A stretch of DNA of 64,000 nucleotides from Ligustrum vulgare (lineage: Eukaryota > Streptophyta > Magnoliopsida > Lamiales > Oleaceae), in assembly GCA_963555705.1 (NCBI GenBank), contig OY743184.1:26746639-26810638 (forward strand). The letters are read 5' to 3'. The translations under genes were made by a program, and so were the position numbers. Positions 10,460-21,631 of this stretch are shown piece after piece; position 1 is the first letter of the stretch, and every line of letters starts with the position of its first letter. Under the pieces are notes generated by a model. The model had not been told where the DNA came from. It did no database searches and saw nothing but the letters and a program-made list of their open reading frames with translations.

Positions 10460-10960
10460 ACAAGAATAATAATACTCAAGTAAAGTTGATTAACTTTTCA
10501 GAATAATACAAGATCAAAGGAGGTTTAACCTTACCTCAAATGGGCCTCTCAAGAGGAGCATTCACATGAACATCATAAGTTATCTAGGGTTTGAAATGAA
10601 ATGGTATTTAATGTACAAAATTTGGGTAAAATGAGTAAATTCGAAAATTGCAAGAAAAACTTCATTTTTCTGAAACATGGTGTTTTGGACCGAAATATTT
10701 TCGGTCGATCACATGGTCGACCGAAACGGAACTTTTGGTCGACCAATCCTCAGCCGAACGTGGTTGAGGCTGAACCCCAAAATCTCTGCAGAGTTTTGGT
10801 CGACCGGAATGACTTTCGGTCGACGAAATTGGCTGAGTCCAATTTCTTCTTATTTTTGGCTTCAACTTGATTCTTGGCTTCTTTTCTTGACTTGATCTCT
10901 TGTTAAGCCTCGAATCTTCTCCCAAAATAGCCTTTAATTGCCTCGGTACTCCACAAAATG
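10460..10960 (-). repeat. LTR-like and 3' region of the intronic gypsy remnant
   Basis: On the minus strand this follows the end of the gag-protease-linker ORF at 10965, where a 3' LTR should start. No second LTR is visible, so the borders are uncertain. It contains the GGTCGACC palindrome cluster described separately. Confidence 0.4.
10680..10835. repeat. Cluster of GGTCGACC palindromes
   Basis: TCGGTCGA, TGGTCGACCGAAA, TTGGTCGACCAA, TTGGTCGACCGG and TCGGTCGACGAAA occur within 150 bp, often flanked by ttt on one side and aaa on the other. The word is different from those at 1570-1812 and 24720-24840, but it too is a CG-centred palindrome next to a gypsy coding end. Confidence 0.75.
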
Positions 10961-10964
10961 TACT

Positions 10965-12050
10965 TCAAAATTGTTTTGGCTCGAACGATGAAGTTTTCTT
11001 TGGCGAGCCCCCTATGATTCTCATGAGACCCTCCTTCTTCAGGATGATTTGTCCTAAATCATAAGTTTGTTCTAGATGCTTCATTGGACCTCCTGGATCA
11101 AAAGGAAAACTACGGCCTCCATGAAACATGATCAACCAATAGTATCCTGTAGCTTTGGCGACATGGAGGGGTTGAACCATGAGCTCTTTTGGGCATAAGT
11201 GACGTGGCCCAAAGTGCCAAGTGCCATCAACTTGCAAAATAAAATTAAACACAATAGAGTGGAGAATGTTAGTTTCACAAAGTATGAGATATGGATCCTC
11301 ATACTTATGATTCATCACCTCCAACTCCTCTTCTCGTACCACGAGGCTCTTCACTTCACCTCCATTAATCCCTTCAACAACAATTTCATTCTCCAATTCA
11401 TGTACCTCTTCGCTTCCCAACTTTTTACCTTCCTCATAAAAAATTGGAGTTTGATCAACTTTTTCAATTTTTAGTTCGTCCTCCTTCTCAACTTCTTTAT
11501 CTTCTTCAAACTCCTTCTTGAGTTTCATTTGATCTTTGTGCACTTCTTCCACACTCAAAGGTAGGAGCACCACCTTTTTCCCATTCACTTGGAAGCTATA
11601 CCGATTCCCCTTGGTATGATGTTTCACTTCCCTATCACGTTGCTAAGGTTTTCCAAAAATTATGTGAGTAATGTGCATTGAAGCCACATCACATAACATT
11701 TGATCACTATAAGTACCAATGTGAAAAGTAAGAAGAACTTGTTCACTTACCTTCACCTCCCCATAGTCATTCAACCTTTGCAACACATAAGGCTTAGGAT
11801 GCTTCATAACCAGTAGCCCAAATTTCTCCACGCTACTAGCACTCACCAAATTCGTCTCTCCCCATCTATCATGAGACTACATGGCTTATCACTCACTAGG
11901 CACCTAGTATAGAAGTTATATTCTCCATGTTCCTCCATCTCATTAGTATGGGTCAAAGATGTTCGTGGCCTAGCATTCAACTCCAACTCTCCCTTCTCAT
12001 CATCACCCCTCCTATGGAGTGATGGAATCTTCATTTTTGTTCTATCAATA
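10965..12050 (-). pseudogene. Ty3/gypsy gag-protease remnant with linker, no RT
   Basis: Read on the minus strand. 12034-11850 holds the approach to the retropepsin (CSLMIDGE, where active copies have an Asp-Ser/Thr-Gly-like motif). 11849-11643 continues the protease (VSASSVEKFGLLVMKHPKPY, then YSDQMLCDVASMHITHIIFG), and a stop lies near 11642. 11627-10965 encodes the linker usually found between protease and RT (YSFQVNGKKVVLLPLSVEEV), an acidic E/K-rich segment, then GTWHFGPRHLCPKELMVQPL and a stop after SFEPKQF. RT, RNase H and integrase are missing; the frame goes straight into the LTR-like region. The element lies in the PP2A B' intron, in the same orientation as the gene. The element at 22088-25273 has the same reduced plan. 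Confidence 0.75.
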
Positions 12051-13330
12051 TTATCGATTGTCTAGAACTCGTGAATAAACTAAATTATATAATTAAGAAT
12101 TGAAATAGATATCAATAGATGGATTCGAATTCCAATACGCACATTATATATTTACAAATCGCGCTTTACATAATTGCAAATTTTAGATTAATTCAAACAA
12201 TCATCTTATATATTTCTTACATTGAATCGATAATAAACTAGTAACCAATAAGTAAACCTTATTACTCGTGGGAACGATACTTTTAGCCCCTATTTGAGAT
12301 CCATTATTTCTAATAATATGGTTTTTAATAGTAAATTTTTGGAGAATGTGTGGTTAAAAATGAATTTTTGGGTTTATGTATAGATTATTTTATTGGTAGA
12401 ATATGTGGTTAAAAATAACTTTTGAAAAAAAAATGAGATTTTGAATAATGGCTACCACGTAGAGGCTTAACTCACAAATCTTATTACTTGTACAAAGATC
12501 CCATACGCATGCAGAATTTATCCGAACATGTATTGTGAGATCTTCCAACGACAAGCATTTTGAGAGATCAGATGAAAATTACTCTGAAGATCAATGATTA
12601 GGTCAACTCGCAAGAGAGCTTTGGCAAGACCAATAATGCATTGTTCTTTACCATTGTATCAATTTATGAATTGGTTTTTTTGTTATTTTTTAGGTAAAAC
12701 GTGTGGTTAAAAAATGGTGAGAGAAAATAAGTATGGTTAAAAAGTGACTTGAGAAATTGTATTTTTTATAAATTAATTTATAAATTGTAATGATTGCATT
12801 ACCGAACGGGGTGTAAGCAACTTGAGAAGGTCATGAGAGTTACAAAGTCGGATAGATCTCCTAATCTTTACATTAAGGTTTTGGAGGATTTCTTGAATCA
12901 GGCCTTGGCCAATAAAAATATGAGTAATAGTATGCGAAGGCCTTGAATTGACAATTGAAAAAAAAATAAAATGAAGTAGAAGTTGAAAAAGAACATTAAG
13001 CATTTTGAAGAATTGATTAACAAGTACAATGAGAGGCTAGATCTTTTTGAGGGTAAAAATGAGGATGAAGAAGAGAGAGGATGAAGATTCAAAATTCGAC
13101 AAGGATCCATCTGAGCTTACAAGGTTGGTTTTGATGAGGAGGATGTGACTAAAGATGAAGGGGACAAGTTAATGGAAAAATATAATTAAATGTGTGGTTA
13201 AATAAGTAATTTTTCTTAGGGTCATTTAAGTAACAAAAAAAATTTAAATAAAACTATAGTCTAACAAATAAAATGTATGGTGGTAATATAATTACCTTAA
13301 CTTAATTGTCATCCAATCACTACTTAATGA

Positions 13331-13965
13331 TAGGGGTGAACACGATTCGGTTTGAATGGTTTTTGAACTATTTTTAAATCAAACTATTTTAAACGATTTC
13401 ATAATTTCTAAATCAAAACATTTCATTTTCCAAAACAAACCCCTTTTATGGGTTTAGCGACATAATGACGTTTTCCAAACAATTGAAAAATAAATACATT
13501 GATTATAACATTTAAATTGAAACCTTGTATACATATAAGTTGCAATATTAATATATCTATCACTCTAAAGTTGAAATCAATAAATTAATACAAGGTTCAA
13601 CCATAAAATTTAAGTTTTGCACTTAATCCTTTAGATAAGAAAAATATTATCATAAATAAATTAATATTTCCCTGAAGAGCCAATAGAAGCCGACTAGCAA
13701 CAAAATATTTAAAAGTATAAATTGATCTAAAAATAATATATATCAAGAAAAAGAAATAACTCTGTTTTTAGAAATAAAATAAAATGTGTGAACAGTTCGT
13801 TTTTTTTCAAGCGACTTTCATTATTGAAAATTAAACCAAAAACATTTTCAAGCAGTTTTAGCTGATTTTGAAACCGTCGAAACCTAAACCACAAGAAACC
13901 AACCAATTTCAAAATTGTGATTTTGGTTCGGCTTGCGAGGCTGATCGTTTTTTTGTTCACCCCTA
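13331..13965. mobile_element. hAT-type MITE
   Basis: The ends form an exact 12-bp inverted repeat: TAGGGGTGAACA on the left and TGTTCACCCCTA on the right. Next to the ends lie gattcggttt-like and ggttcggcttg words common in plant hAT MITEs. Flanking 8-mers CTTAATGA (13323-13330) and CTTACTAG (13966-13973) agree at five of eight positions, compatible with an old 8-bp TSD. 635 bp, no transposase. Confidence 0.75.
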
Positions 13966-15219
13966 CTTACTAGGACAACAACTTATGCTAGAGTCATATT
14001 TTGTCTAGAAAGATTCCGTGATTACCTACTATTTGCATCATTATAGACAAACCTTGTATAATATCTAGACTAGACTATGGAATTCAAAACTAAACTACAT
14101 CCAGTTTTGTTAAGCTCGAAAAGTAACCTTTTTGGAAACTAAGAAAAGGCTTAAAACAAATTTTGCACTAATAATATCAAGGAGAACTGTTTGGCAAAAC
14201 AATTATGTAAAAAACGTAAATTTTAAGCTCACCCATATATACTCAGCTACATGACATTTGGTTTCCTAATAATTGGCTTTCACACTTTATTTTGAAACAA
14301 AATCAAGTGTATGCTACGACATATGTACAACATCATTGAAGTAAAGTTCAGGGTAAGCCACAAAATCATGGTAGAGTGGGGTGGGAAAATATCAAAATAA
14401 AGCTTTGCTTGAATCAGATAATCTCTCCGTTTAAAAGCCTATTTAATAATTATTTAGCATGAGAAGGAACGTGAAATCCATCCACGAGAAAATTCATATA
14501 ACTCGAGTCATACTAAAAATGACTACCATGTTTGCTGGATTCATAATTGAATCCAGACACAATGTGCCAAATTAGTTTAATTTATTGCTTAAATACATAA
14601 ACAATAGGTTTCATGTGATAAATAACAGTTAATTAGTAAGCAACAAAGAGTAGGGAAACCCAAGTAGAAAAATAGTAGCCCAGTAGATACTATAACATTG
14701 AACATACAGTTTACTAATGGAAACTTTCAATTGAAACATAATTCACCATGTGAGCCATTTTCTATGTCCCACTTTAACCAGTCAAATCAATGTTTACGTT
14801 TCAGCGCACTCATTGCCAATTTGCCATAGCTCATGTATTTGTTTACTCTTTACATTTAATGATTACAATGCAGAATCATGCTCATGATATTTTAGCATCA
14901 TTAACTTCAATACTTTTACTAACAAAGCTCCTCATTTTTACTATTCCCCTGGGATGATGCCCAAAAGAAAATGAAAAGTAAGCGGAGAAGGAAAAAAGGC
15001 AACAAACTTAAGTTTAAGGGAGTAAACTTTCCAAGTTTCTTAGTTCCAAGGCATCAAAATCAGTAATGATGACTACTAAAATGAATTTGATACATGTAAT
15101 CTAGATGGATGTGTCTATAGTAGTGAACATTAACAGGGATCAGTGTCATAACTCAATGAAATAATCATGATGAGAAAAAACCGGCAAGGGAATAATGCAG
15201 ACCCTAGTAAACAACGAAC

Positions 15220-16413
15220 CTGAAAATGTGAACTGCTAAGACAGCGACTGATCTGGTGGAACAAAGGAACCATACAGCGCTGGAATTCGGGTGGCTGAGT
15301 TGCTTCTAAGACTTCCTCCAGCTCGCCTAAGAACATCACCTTCTTCGAACTGTTTGTGATTGGCCAATATTTCAGTAAGCCCCTTATGACAGTATCGGCA
15401 AGTTTGCAATCCTTTTCAACAAACTGTGCAATGCAATAAGACAACTGCTGATGGTACATAGGTATACACTTAGGTTTGTGAAGCGGAATAAGCACCCGGA
15501 TGAGGAAGAGTTTGTGCTCTTCTTTTAACGGCAATGCAAATCCATTTATAATACTCCCCAAAATCTCCAAAAGTTCTGCAATTCCATTATGCTTCTCGGT
15601 TTCAAAAATAAACCTGTAGAATATATTGTTGATAGCTTTCCTAATGTATGGACGGTGAACCATGAACTTTCCATAAATACGGTGCAAAACAGTCTTCAAG
15701 TACTCCCTTTCTCTAGGATCTTCTGAATCAAAGAGATCCAATAATCTGAAAACAAAAGAGTGGTCTATATACCGCTTAGCTAACTTTGCATCCGTCTCCG
15801 GCGAAGCCACAAACCTGAGAAGGAATTCATAGACAATTTGCAAATGGGGCCATGCAGGGTCCATCATGGGTTCCTCTTCTTCTAAATCAATGCCCTCTAG
15901 AACTCTGTTTTCACGAGATTGAGTAGAGAGTGCCCGGAACAAATTTATGGATACCATTCTTACAATCTCTTGCATTACGGTTTCTGTGAATTTCCCATTT
16001 GCGGAAGTAATGTAATCAACAAGCTCCACCAATGTCTGTTTCTTGATGTCTTTTTCTTTCAAATTCTTTGTCGGGTCAGTGAAGTTAAAAACCACACAAC
16101 CCAAATTCAGCTTTTTGATAAACAAGTTTTGCTTCTCAGAATTAGGGACATCTCTAAGACTAGGTAGTGCTTCATAAGCAACTACTGCATTCCCATTCCC
16201 ATTCACCTTTGCATTAGATGTATGGCCAGAATCCGAAATTGGATTGATCCCTGAAAGAGATGTAGCATTTGAATTGCCCAACCGAGAGTTTGTAGAATAA
16301 TTACTTCTCGAAGTAGTAGAAGAATTTGAAGAGAAGGTAGAGGATCCTCCATCACGATTATCCCCTAACCTGGTCTGTTTCCGCGGGAGCCTATTCAGTA
16401 TATTTTTAATCAT
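15220..16413 (-). CDS. PP2A regulatory subunit B' (B56), coding exon 1 (N-terminal 398 aa)
   Basis: Encodes the HEAT-like B56 domain that gives PP2A substrate choice; plant B' proteins act in cytosol, nucleus or organelles depending on the isoform. The ATG at 16411-16413 gives [12 protein letters not shown], a start like that of the plant B' gamma/zeta-type group. A Ser/Thr/Asn-rich variable segment follows (residues about 14-60), and the conserved domain runs from about residue 80 to the splice site: [72 protein letters not shown] codon just upstream is in frame but is not a credible plant start. The exon ends SSSHFQ at a GT donor and joins 8103 in phase 0. No disruptions. Isoform naming would need a phylogeny. 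Confidence 0.95.
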
Positions 16414-17450
16414 CACCTACACCTAGTAATCACAATCTTCTTCGTGCCAGCTCAACCACTCGTTACCAATCCAATTATTAAACGACCGCTAGCAGACAAA
16501 CCATCATTTATGGAGGCATATGACATGCAAATACCTGGATCATTAAACCAATTCAAACCACTAGTTGCTATTCAATGAGGATCAGATCCCCTTTTATAAT
16601 AGCAATTGCCTCCATCGCCATAAATATGAGCATGATCAATGTAATTTCAGATACCACACGTCTGTGAAGTGGAAAAAGAAAACGGAGAGGAAAAAATTAA
16701 ACCAAATGCACATTAAAGAAATCACCCACCAACAGAAGTTGTAAAAGCCAGAATTATCTTCCTTAATCCAGAACAAAAATAGAAAGATCCATTCATCTGT
16801 TTTAAGTAAAAAATTTACAAACCCATATTTATTCCCACTCTCATTAAGATAATAAATAGTGAATCGCTGTTAAATACAATAATAAAAAGCTCGGATGCAG
16901 AGTAAAGTTTAAATTAAAAAATTTACTTCCAAGAATATAATAGTGAGGTTCTACATTTTTGACTTCTTCACAACCTAAAACCCAAGAAAAGGAGCTAAAT
17001 ATAAACTTATTTAAGCTTTCTTTGTCAACCAATTTTATAAAGATTCCCAATTATTCTGCTAGAAACAACAAGATCTGCGCATGATCTACAAAACCCATAT
17101 AACGTTCTCCATCAAGAATAACATACAAAAGGCATCAAACAGTATCACCAAAACCCGCCTTAAGTACAGCTATAGATGGATAAATACCTAACGAACAAAG
17201 CTTTACATGCATATTTATGAAAAGTGATTAACTTGCTGGTCATTGATTCTTACAAGTAATATTAAGCAAAAGAAAAGGCAGAGAAGGAGAAAAGATCGAT
17301 TCTTTTGGAGCTGGGTCAGTTATTGAATCTGAAAATAATTCCGGAAGAGAATGTTTCTTTGATTTGATTTTCTTCCCTTTCCAAAACTGCACCGTCTCTC
17401 TCTCTCTCTCTCGTACTTTTGGTTTTCCAAAGATGGGAATCAACTATAGA
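16414..17450 (-). other. 5' UTR region of the PP2A B' gene, with a probable UTR intron
   Basis: On the minus strand, about 17450-17255 looks like a 5' UTR exon: a GA-rich leader with a (GA)n run (CT repeat on the plus strand, 17395-17413). A donor-like TT|GTAAGAAT lies at 17254. A possible acceptor (GATTACTAG) sits near 16425, just before the ATG. The 0.8 kb between them is AT-rich and without coding signal, fitting a 5' UTR intron. The transcription start is not resolved. Confidence 0.5.
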
Positions 17451-17552
17451 GAACAATGAAGAGAGAATCTCAGAATTACACCATCCCCTACAACGTTTTA
17501 AAATCCGGTTAGGCCCGAGTATGATTCGATTCCTGAAAAATAGACGAGGTCC

Positions 17553-17622
17553 TTGATAAATAGAGTTAAAGAATAAGCCATCAACTCTGATAAATAGAGT
17601 TAAAGAATAAGCCATCAACTCT
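17553..17622. repeat. Tandem duplication (2 x about 34 bp) upstream of the PP2A B' gene
   Basis: The block TGATAAATAGAGTTAAAGAA-taagccatcaactc appears twice head to tail with no mismatch. It lies about 100-170 bp beyond the likely 5' end of the gene, in its promoter side. Confidence 0.85.
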
Positions 17623-17790
17623 GCATTACTTATGATTTACATCATTCACCAATACTTATTGATGTTGTAAAAAATCCTTAACATTGACGTGATAAGATTT
17701 GGAATCGCTTGATCACTGAAAAAGATGAATGGATTCGCTTTGAATGACCTGCAAAAAAAGCGAGTGAATTCTCCCCGTCGTCCCTCTGGT

Positions 17791-18405
17791 GTGAGAATTA
17801 GTATTCTGGAGAAAATTAGAGAAAAAATATATAACTGGAGAAACGTAAAGAATAATGAATGAATTATATGTGATTAAAGGGGTTGTATTTATAGGGTTGA
17901 AAGGCTCATAAACTTCTTTAGTTAAAGAATGAGTCCTTTTGGTGTAAACTTACTTTTTAGAAAGAGTTCTAATGTTACTAGAATTGAACTCTCCTTTACT
18001 AGGAGGTTTCCTCATTGGTTACGTTTTTCTGGGGCCCAAGAAAGCATCCCATAAATGAAGAAGGCTTAGGGTCCTGCTGATATTGGGCCTCCAGGAATAA
18101 TGAGGCCGGGATGGACCGACCTCAACTTCTTAAAAAGGAACAGATGCAGATCAGGTCAAGATGACCTTATGATATATAGCCCGGGCAAGTAAGCTGGCTT
18201 ATGAGTAAGCGTACTGAAGAATCTAGTGACTCCGGTAAATACTCGGTCCATGCTTGCCGGGGCACTATTGCCCGACCTTTAGATTGTTTTTGGTTAATGA
18301 CTATAAAGAGACTGGGCACACAGGCCGGCCTTATGATCAAGATGGGCTAGCATGTGAAGTTCCAAACCCTTAGCCCATTCTAGTAGCTTGAAATCGTACC
18401 GATCA
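17791..18405 (-). repeat. 3' LTR of the Tat-like gypsy element
   Basis: On the minus strand a purine-rich tract (GCAAGGGGG, about 18411-18419) precedes TGATCGGTACG, the proposed LTR start at 18405. The LTR ends near ...AATTCTCACA at 17791. GC-rich words such as ccgggca and gaccgac are characteristic of this element and absent from neighbouring DNA. The partner LTR is missing, so the borders are estimates. The LTR lies about 340 bp from the presumed 5' end of the PP2A B' transcript. Confidence 0.5.
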
Positions 18406-18604
18406 TTGGCCCCCTTGCATTAGGGATCAGTAATAGATCTCTGAATGCATCTAATTTTTGAAAGCTATCTCATTTATTTCTAACAGCTGATGTTTTGCCA
18501 ACTGTTTTCTTTTTAATCAATGTGAGGAGGCCAACAGTTTTGCGTCAGATTTTGGACAAGTGTCTCACTGTGAAAGGTGGGATTTTTGAAAATTTTCTAG
18601 CCAT

Positions 18605-18782
18605 TTTTGCCTATATATATGTGATCCCTATGCTCCCTTTCATTTTACTTTGCGAAAATTTCTAAGAAACCAGAGAACTCATCGAGCAAGTAGCGCGATC
18701 TACCCTTCCAACAAAAATAGCATTTTAGGTAAGCTCGACCTTTCCCGACCTTATTGATTATATAACTTATTTCTCAAAAAGT
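18605..18782 (+). promoter_or_regulatory. Promoter and leader of the antisense ORF
   Basis: A TATA box (CTATATATATG, 18611-18621) is followed after about 30 bp by a pyrimidine-rich start-like stretch (CTCCCTTTCATTTTACTTTG). A leader of roughly 130 nt then leads to the ATG at 18783. A GTAAGC donor-like site occurs at 18730. This gives the ORF its own plus-strand promoter, opposite to the host element. Confidence 0.5.
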
Positions 18783-20676
18783 ATGGTGAGGCAAGTGACT
18801 GTAGGAGACCTTAGGGAAGTGGAGAATCTAGACGAGCCCTTAGAAGTCGAGTCCTTAGGCTTTTATCAGCCCCCACCTTCCCAGGATGAGAAGTCGGGTA
18901 GTGAGGAAGGGGTAGAGGATAACCATGACTTAGGTAGAGGATCGAGCGAGGCCGACCTTGAGCTCCATACTTTCAATAGTAGGATGAAGGAGTATATGGT
19001 CGAAGCTGACATGAGGAAGTTCGGGCTATCCAAGGGGTACATAGCCCGGGTTCTAGAGGAAGAAGACGTTTCTTACCACTGCCGAGAAGGGGAGATGGTG
19101 GTTTTTCACGAATCCCTTGTAGCCGGACTTAGGTTTCCTCTGCACCATTTTTTTATTGACTTCCTCCTTACTGCTAGTATAGTCCCGGGTCAGCTCGCAC
19201 CTAATGGATGGAGAATCCTAGTGTATTTTTTTGTTTTATGTAGGAGTCTAGGGATTGAGCCTACCGTGGACGTGTGTAAATGTCTTTTGGACTTGAAGTA
19301 TTTGCCTAGGTGCAACTGCTTCGTTTACTTGAACGGGAAGGGACGCTTTGAGGTTCCTTGGGTTCCCTCCTCCCTAAAATATTGGAAGGAGAGGTTCTTC
19401 TACCTGAAACCCCGGGTCGGGGAAAACCTTTTCCTGTCAACCTTTAGAAAGCCAGATGTAGATAGCTTCAATAGGATGGGGAATAAGAGTGAGGAGGAGA
19501 TGGCCAACCTTCTTGCCAACACTAGGGTATGCGATTTTGGCCTGTTGAGCGAAGAGACCTCTGATTTGACAACAAATGAGATTTTGAGCCAGGCCGGTCT
19601 TACCCTTCAGCCAGGTAGTTCTCAGCCTTGTAAATTAAGTAATATATATCATTCTTTTACAATTTCTATTGTTTTTAGCCTTTGTTTCACTGTTCATCCT
19701 CTTCTTCCTTACTATTTTGCAGGGATGGCTTTTGAGGGAGACAAACTAAGAAAGGCGGCCGAGGAAAGGGCACGAAATGCTGCCCAAAAAAGGAAGGATG
19801 ATGGGGTCGTGTGGCGCCTTTATCAGAAATGACCTCGCAGAGATCAGTCCAGGGTAGGGGAAGCCTCGAGGAGGGAACGAGGATGTTCCTCCCCAGAGAG
19901 CTAGTGGTTGAGATGCACAGCGCCAGCCTCCTCAGGAAGAGCCAGCGCCTGAAGTTGTCCCCGAGGGGCCTACGTTGGCCGATCTTAGGTAGAAGATGGA
20001 GGGAGGTCTCCATCCTGGCCTTCTAAAAAAATATTGTGAGGAAGTGGGGCTCGAGCAAGGGGCGGACCACTTCATGAATGCCGTGGTGAAGGTATATTTC
20101 TATCTTCTTGTTTGTACTTAATACTTTGAAACAATATTTCAAATATTACTAAGTGTTTATCTTGATTATCAGTTGATCAGCATTGGCCGGGGGTTGATCA
20201 ACCAGGGCGTCAAGCGTGGAGAGACTTTGAGCCAGCTTGTCCATTCCATTCAATACGAGGCCACCAACGCTCGGGCTGTAGAGGAGAAACTGGCCCGGGT
20301 GGAGTCAGACTTGGCCTTGATGACCCAAGACCGAGACCTCACTCGGGAAGAGAATGCTAAGCTCACTGAGGACCTTCGTCAAGCCTGTGAAGAGATTGCG
20401 ACTGCTAAGGTCGAGGCTATCGAGGCCTTCAAGAAATCAGAGGAGTATGACTTGGCCTTGGGCAACTACGCCTTGAAGTCATACTCCCAGGGAATGAAGC
20501 AGGCCCAAGCTTGGGTTAAACTCCATGCGCCCGAGCTTGACACTATCCCGCTCTCCCAATTTCCCCCGGGGACGGAAAGCCTCGACCTTACCCCCTTTTT
20601 GGAGGAGAAGGACAAAGTTGAGGCTGCGTCTGATGAGGAGGCCGATGACGCCAGCGATCACGACCCTCAGCAGTAG
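18783..20676 (+). pseudogene. Antisense ORF of the Tat-like retrotransposon ('putative gypsy-type transposon' domain plus coiled coil), three exons
   Basis: Exon 1 (18783-19614) has an acidic N-terminus and then the plant 'putative gypsy type transposon' (Transposase_28-like) domain: LRFPLHHFFIDFLL, PGQLAPNGWRILVYFFVLCR, and VPWVPSSLKYWKERFFYL. An intron (19615-19722, GT...TTTTGCAG) is 108 nt long and lacks stops, so retention would keep the frame. Exon 2 (19723-20091) is damaged: the frame entering from exon 1 stops at 19830-19832, and the likely original frame has stops near 19905 and 19990. A second intron (20092-20172) leads to exon 3 (20173-20676), an E/K/A-rich coiled coil (RVESDLALMTQDRDLTREEN) with an acidic tail. 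Tat-lineage elements are known to carry extra ORFs, some antisense, between integrase and 3' LTR; this fits. Function unknown. Confidence 0.75.
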
Positions 20677-21080
20677 TCTTTTAGGAATTTAAATAGATTT
20701 TGATGTATAGCCCGATGTAAGCCTCGAGGAACTCTTGTAACAAGTTTTGTTGTGAATGAAATATTATGTCAAAAGCTCATGTTCTTTACTTTGCGTTTTA
20801 TTGATACATTACTGCTATTTCGAATATGCAAGCCAACCTCATTTAGTCTTATTGATCCTATGTCTTGAAAAGTATATAGTCGAGCAAAGACGACCCTTGG
20901 TTATAGAAACAGACTTCAATTCTTTGTACCATCAACATTGGATTGATAATACTTGATTACCAAGGTCGGGCAAGTTCGAACCTTTTGTAAAGAATAGGTT
21001 GAGCTTCTGACTTGGCGAAATTGAGAGGAATGTTTTAACAAGATCGGGTAATACAGACCTGTTAGTCACTTACGGGGTCG
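20677..21080. other. 3' flank of the antisense ORF
   Basis: It begins with a plausible 3' UTR (TTTTGATGTATAG..., with AATGAAATA near 20754 as a possible poly(A) signal). The rest is unassigned internal sequence of the Tat-like element. Confidence 0.4.
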
Positions 21081-21345
21081 AACTTTTCATTTTGTAAATG
21101 TGGGAAATAATTTATAATGTTTTGTCATGAGACATTGTAAATTATTCATGGAAGAATATGTAAAGTATTTCCATGAGACACTGTAAATTATTCGTAGAAG
21201 AATAATTTGTAACGTCTTTCCATAAGACATTGTAAATTATTTGTTGGGAAATAATTTGTAACGCCTTGCCATGAGACATTGTTAATTATTTGTTGGGAAA
21301 TAACTTGTAAAGTCATTTGGGTGACCTTGTAAGTTATTCCAGTAT
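21080..21345. repeat. Tandem repeat array (about 50-60 bp units) in the Tat-like element
   Basis: Four to five imperfect units share the words (g)aaataatttgtaa-cg, cttgccatgagacattg and taaattattcgt-gaagaat. Units diverge by several bases each and vary in length. The array sits between integrase and 3' LTR, where Tat elements often carry tandem arrays. Confidence 0.8.
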
Positions 21346-21631
21346 TTTGTCTTCTGGTGCTCATTATTCGGAAGAAATATTTTTATTAAAGGAAACTGAA
21401 CGATGAGCCTCGTTAAAATCTTACCCAGAAAAACTCTGTCGGAAAAAATATGGATAAGGAAAAAGAGTACCCGTCCCTGACACTGAAAGAAAGTACAGTG
21501 GGCGCACAGGCCTGACTTAACTGAAAATTGTTGATGGACGTGCAAGTCCGAACATAATTAAAAGAAAAAAAATGGGTTCGCAGACCCGACTCTTCTTCAA
21601 CTAGATGACCTTATTATTAACAAAAATGTGA

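Larger units (their letters stand above)
8104..15219 (-). other. 7.1-kb intron of the PP2A B' gene, loaded with transposons
   Basis: Donor GT (minus strand CAG|GTTCGTTG at 15219) and acceptor AG at 8104-8105. At 7,116 bp it is far longer than the exons it joins. It contains the Harbinger-like element 8952-9818, the gypsy gag-protease remnant about 10460-12060 and the hAT-type MITE 13331-13965. I see nothing assignable in 8110-8951. 9822-10459 has an LTR-like phrase (TGTCCCACATTGTGG, 9975) but no pair. 12061-13330 is AT-rich and MITE-like, with a possible coding shred near 12960-13190. 13974-15219 is plain intron. Confidence 0.85.

Noticed and set aside
12290..12812. Possible 520-bp MITE (GCCCCTATTTGAG ... 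ACCGAACGGGG)
   Set aside because: The right end resembles the MITE at 61416-61628, but the left end does not match well and no TSD is visible, so borders cannot be supported.
12960..13190. Coding-like shred (KHFEELINKYNERLDLFEG)
   Set aside because: Short, interrupted by stops, and not recognisable; could be a transposase remnant, but nothing fixes its family.
13727..13960. Minus-strand ORF of 77 aa in the hAT MITE
   Set aside because: Lies inside a non-coding MITE with subterminal repeats; composition is that of AT-rich DNA read by chance.
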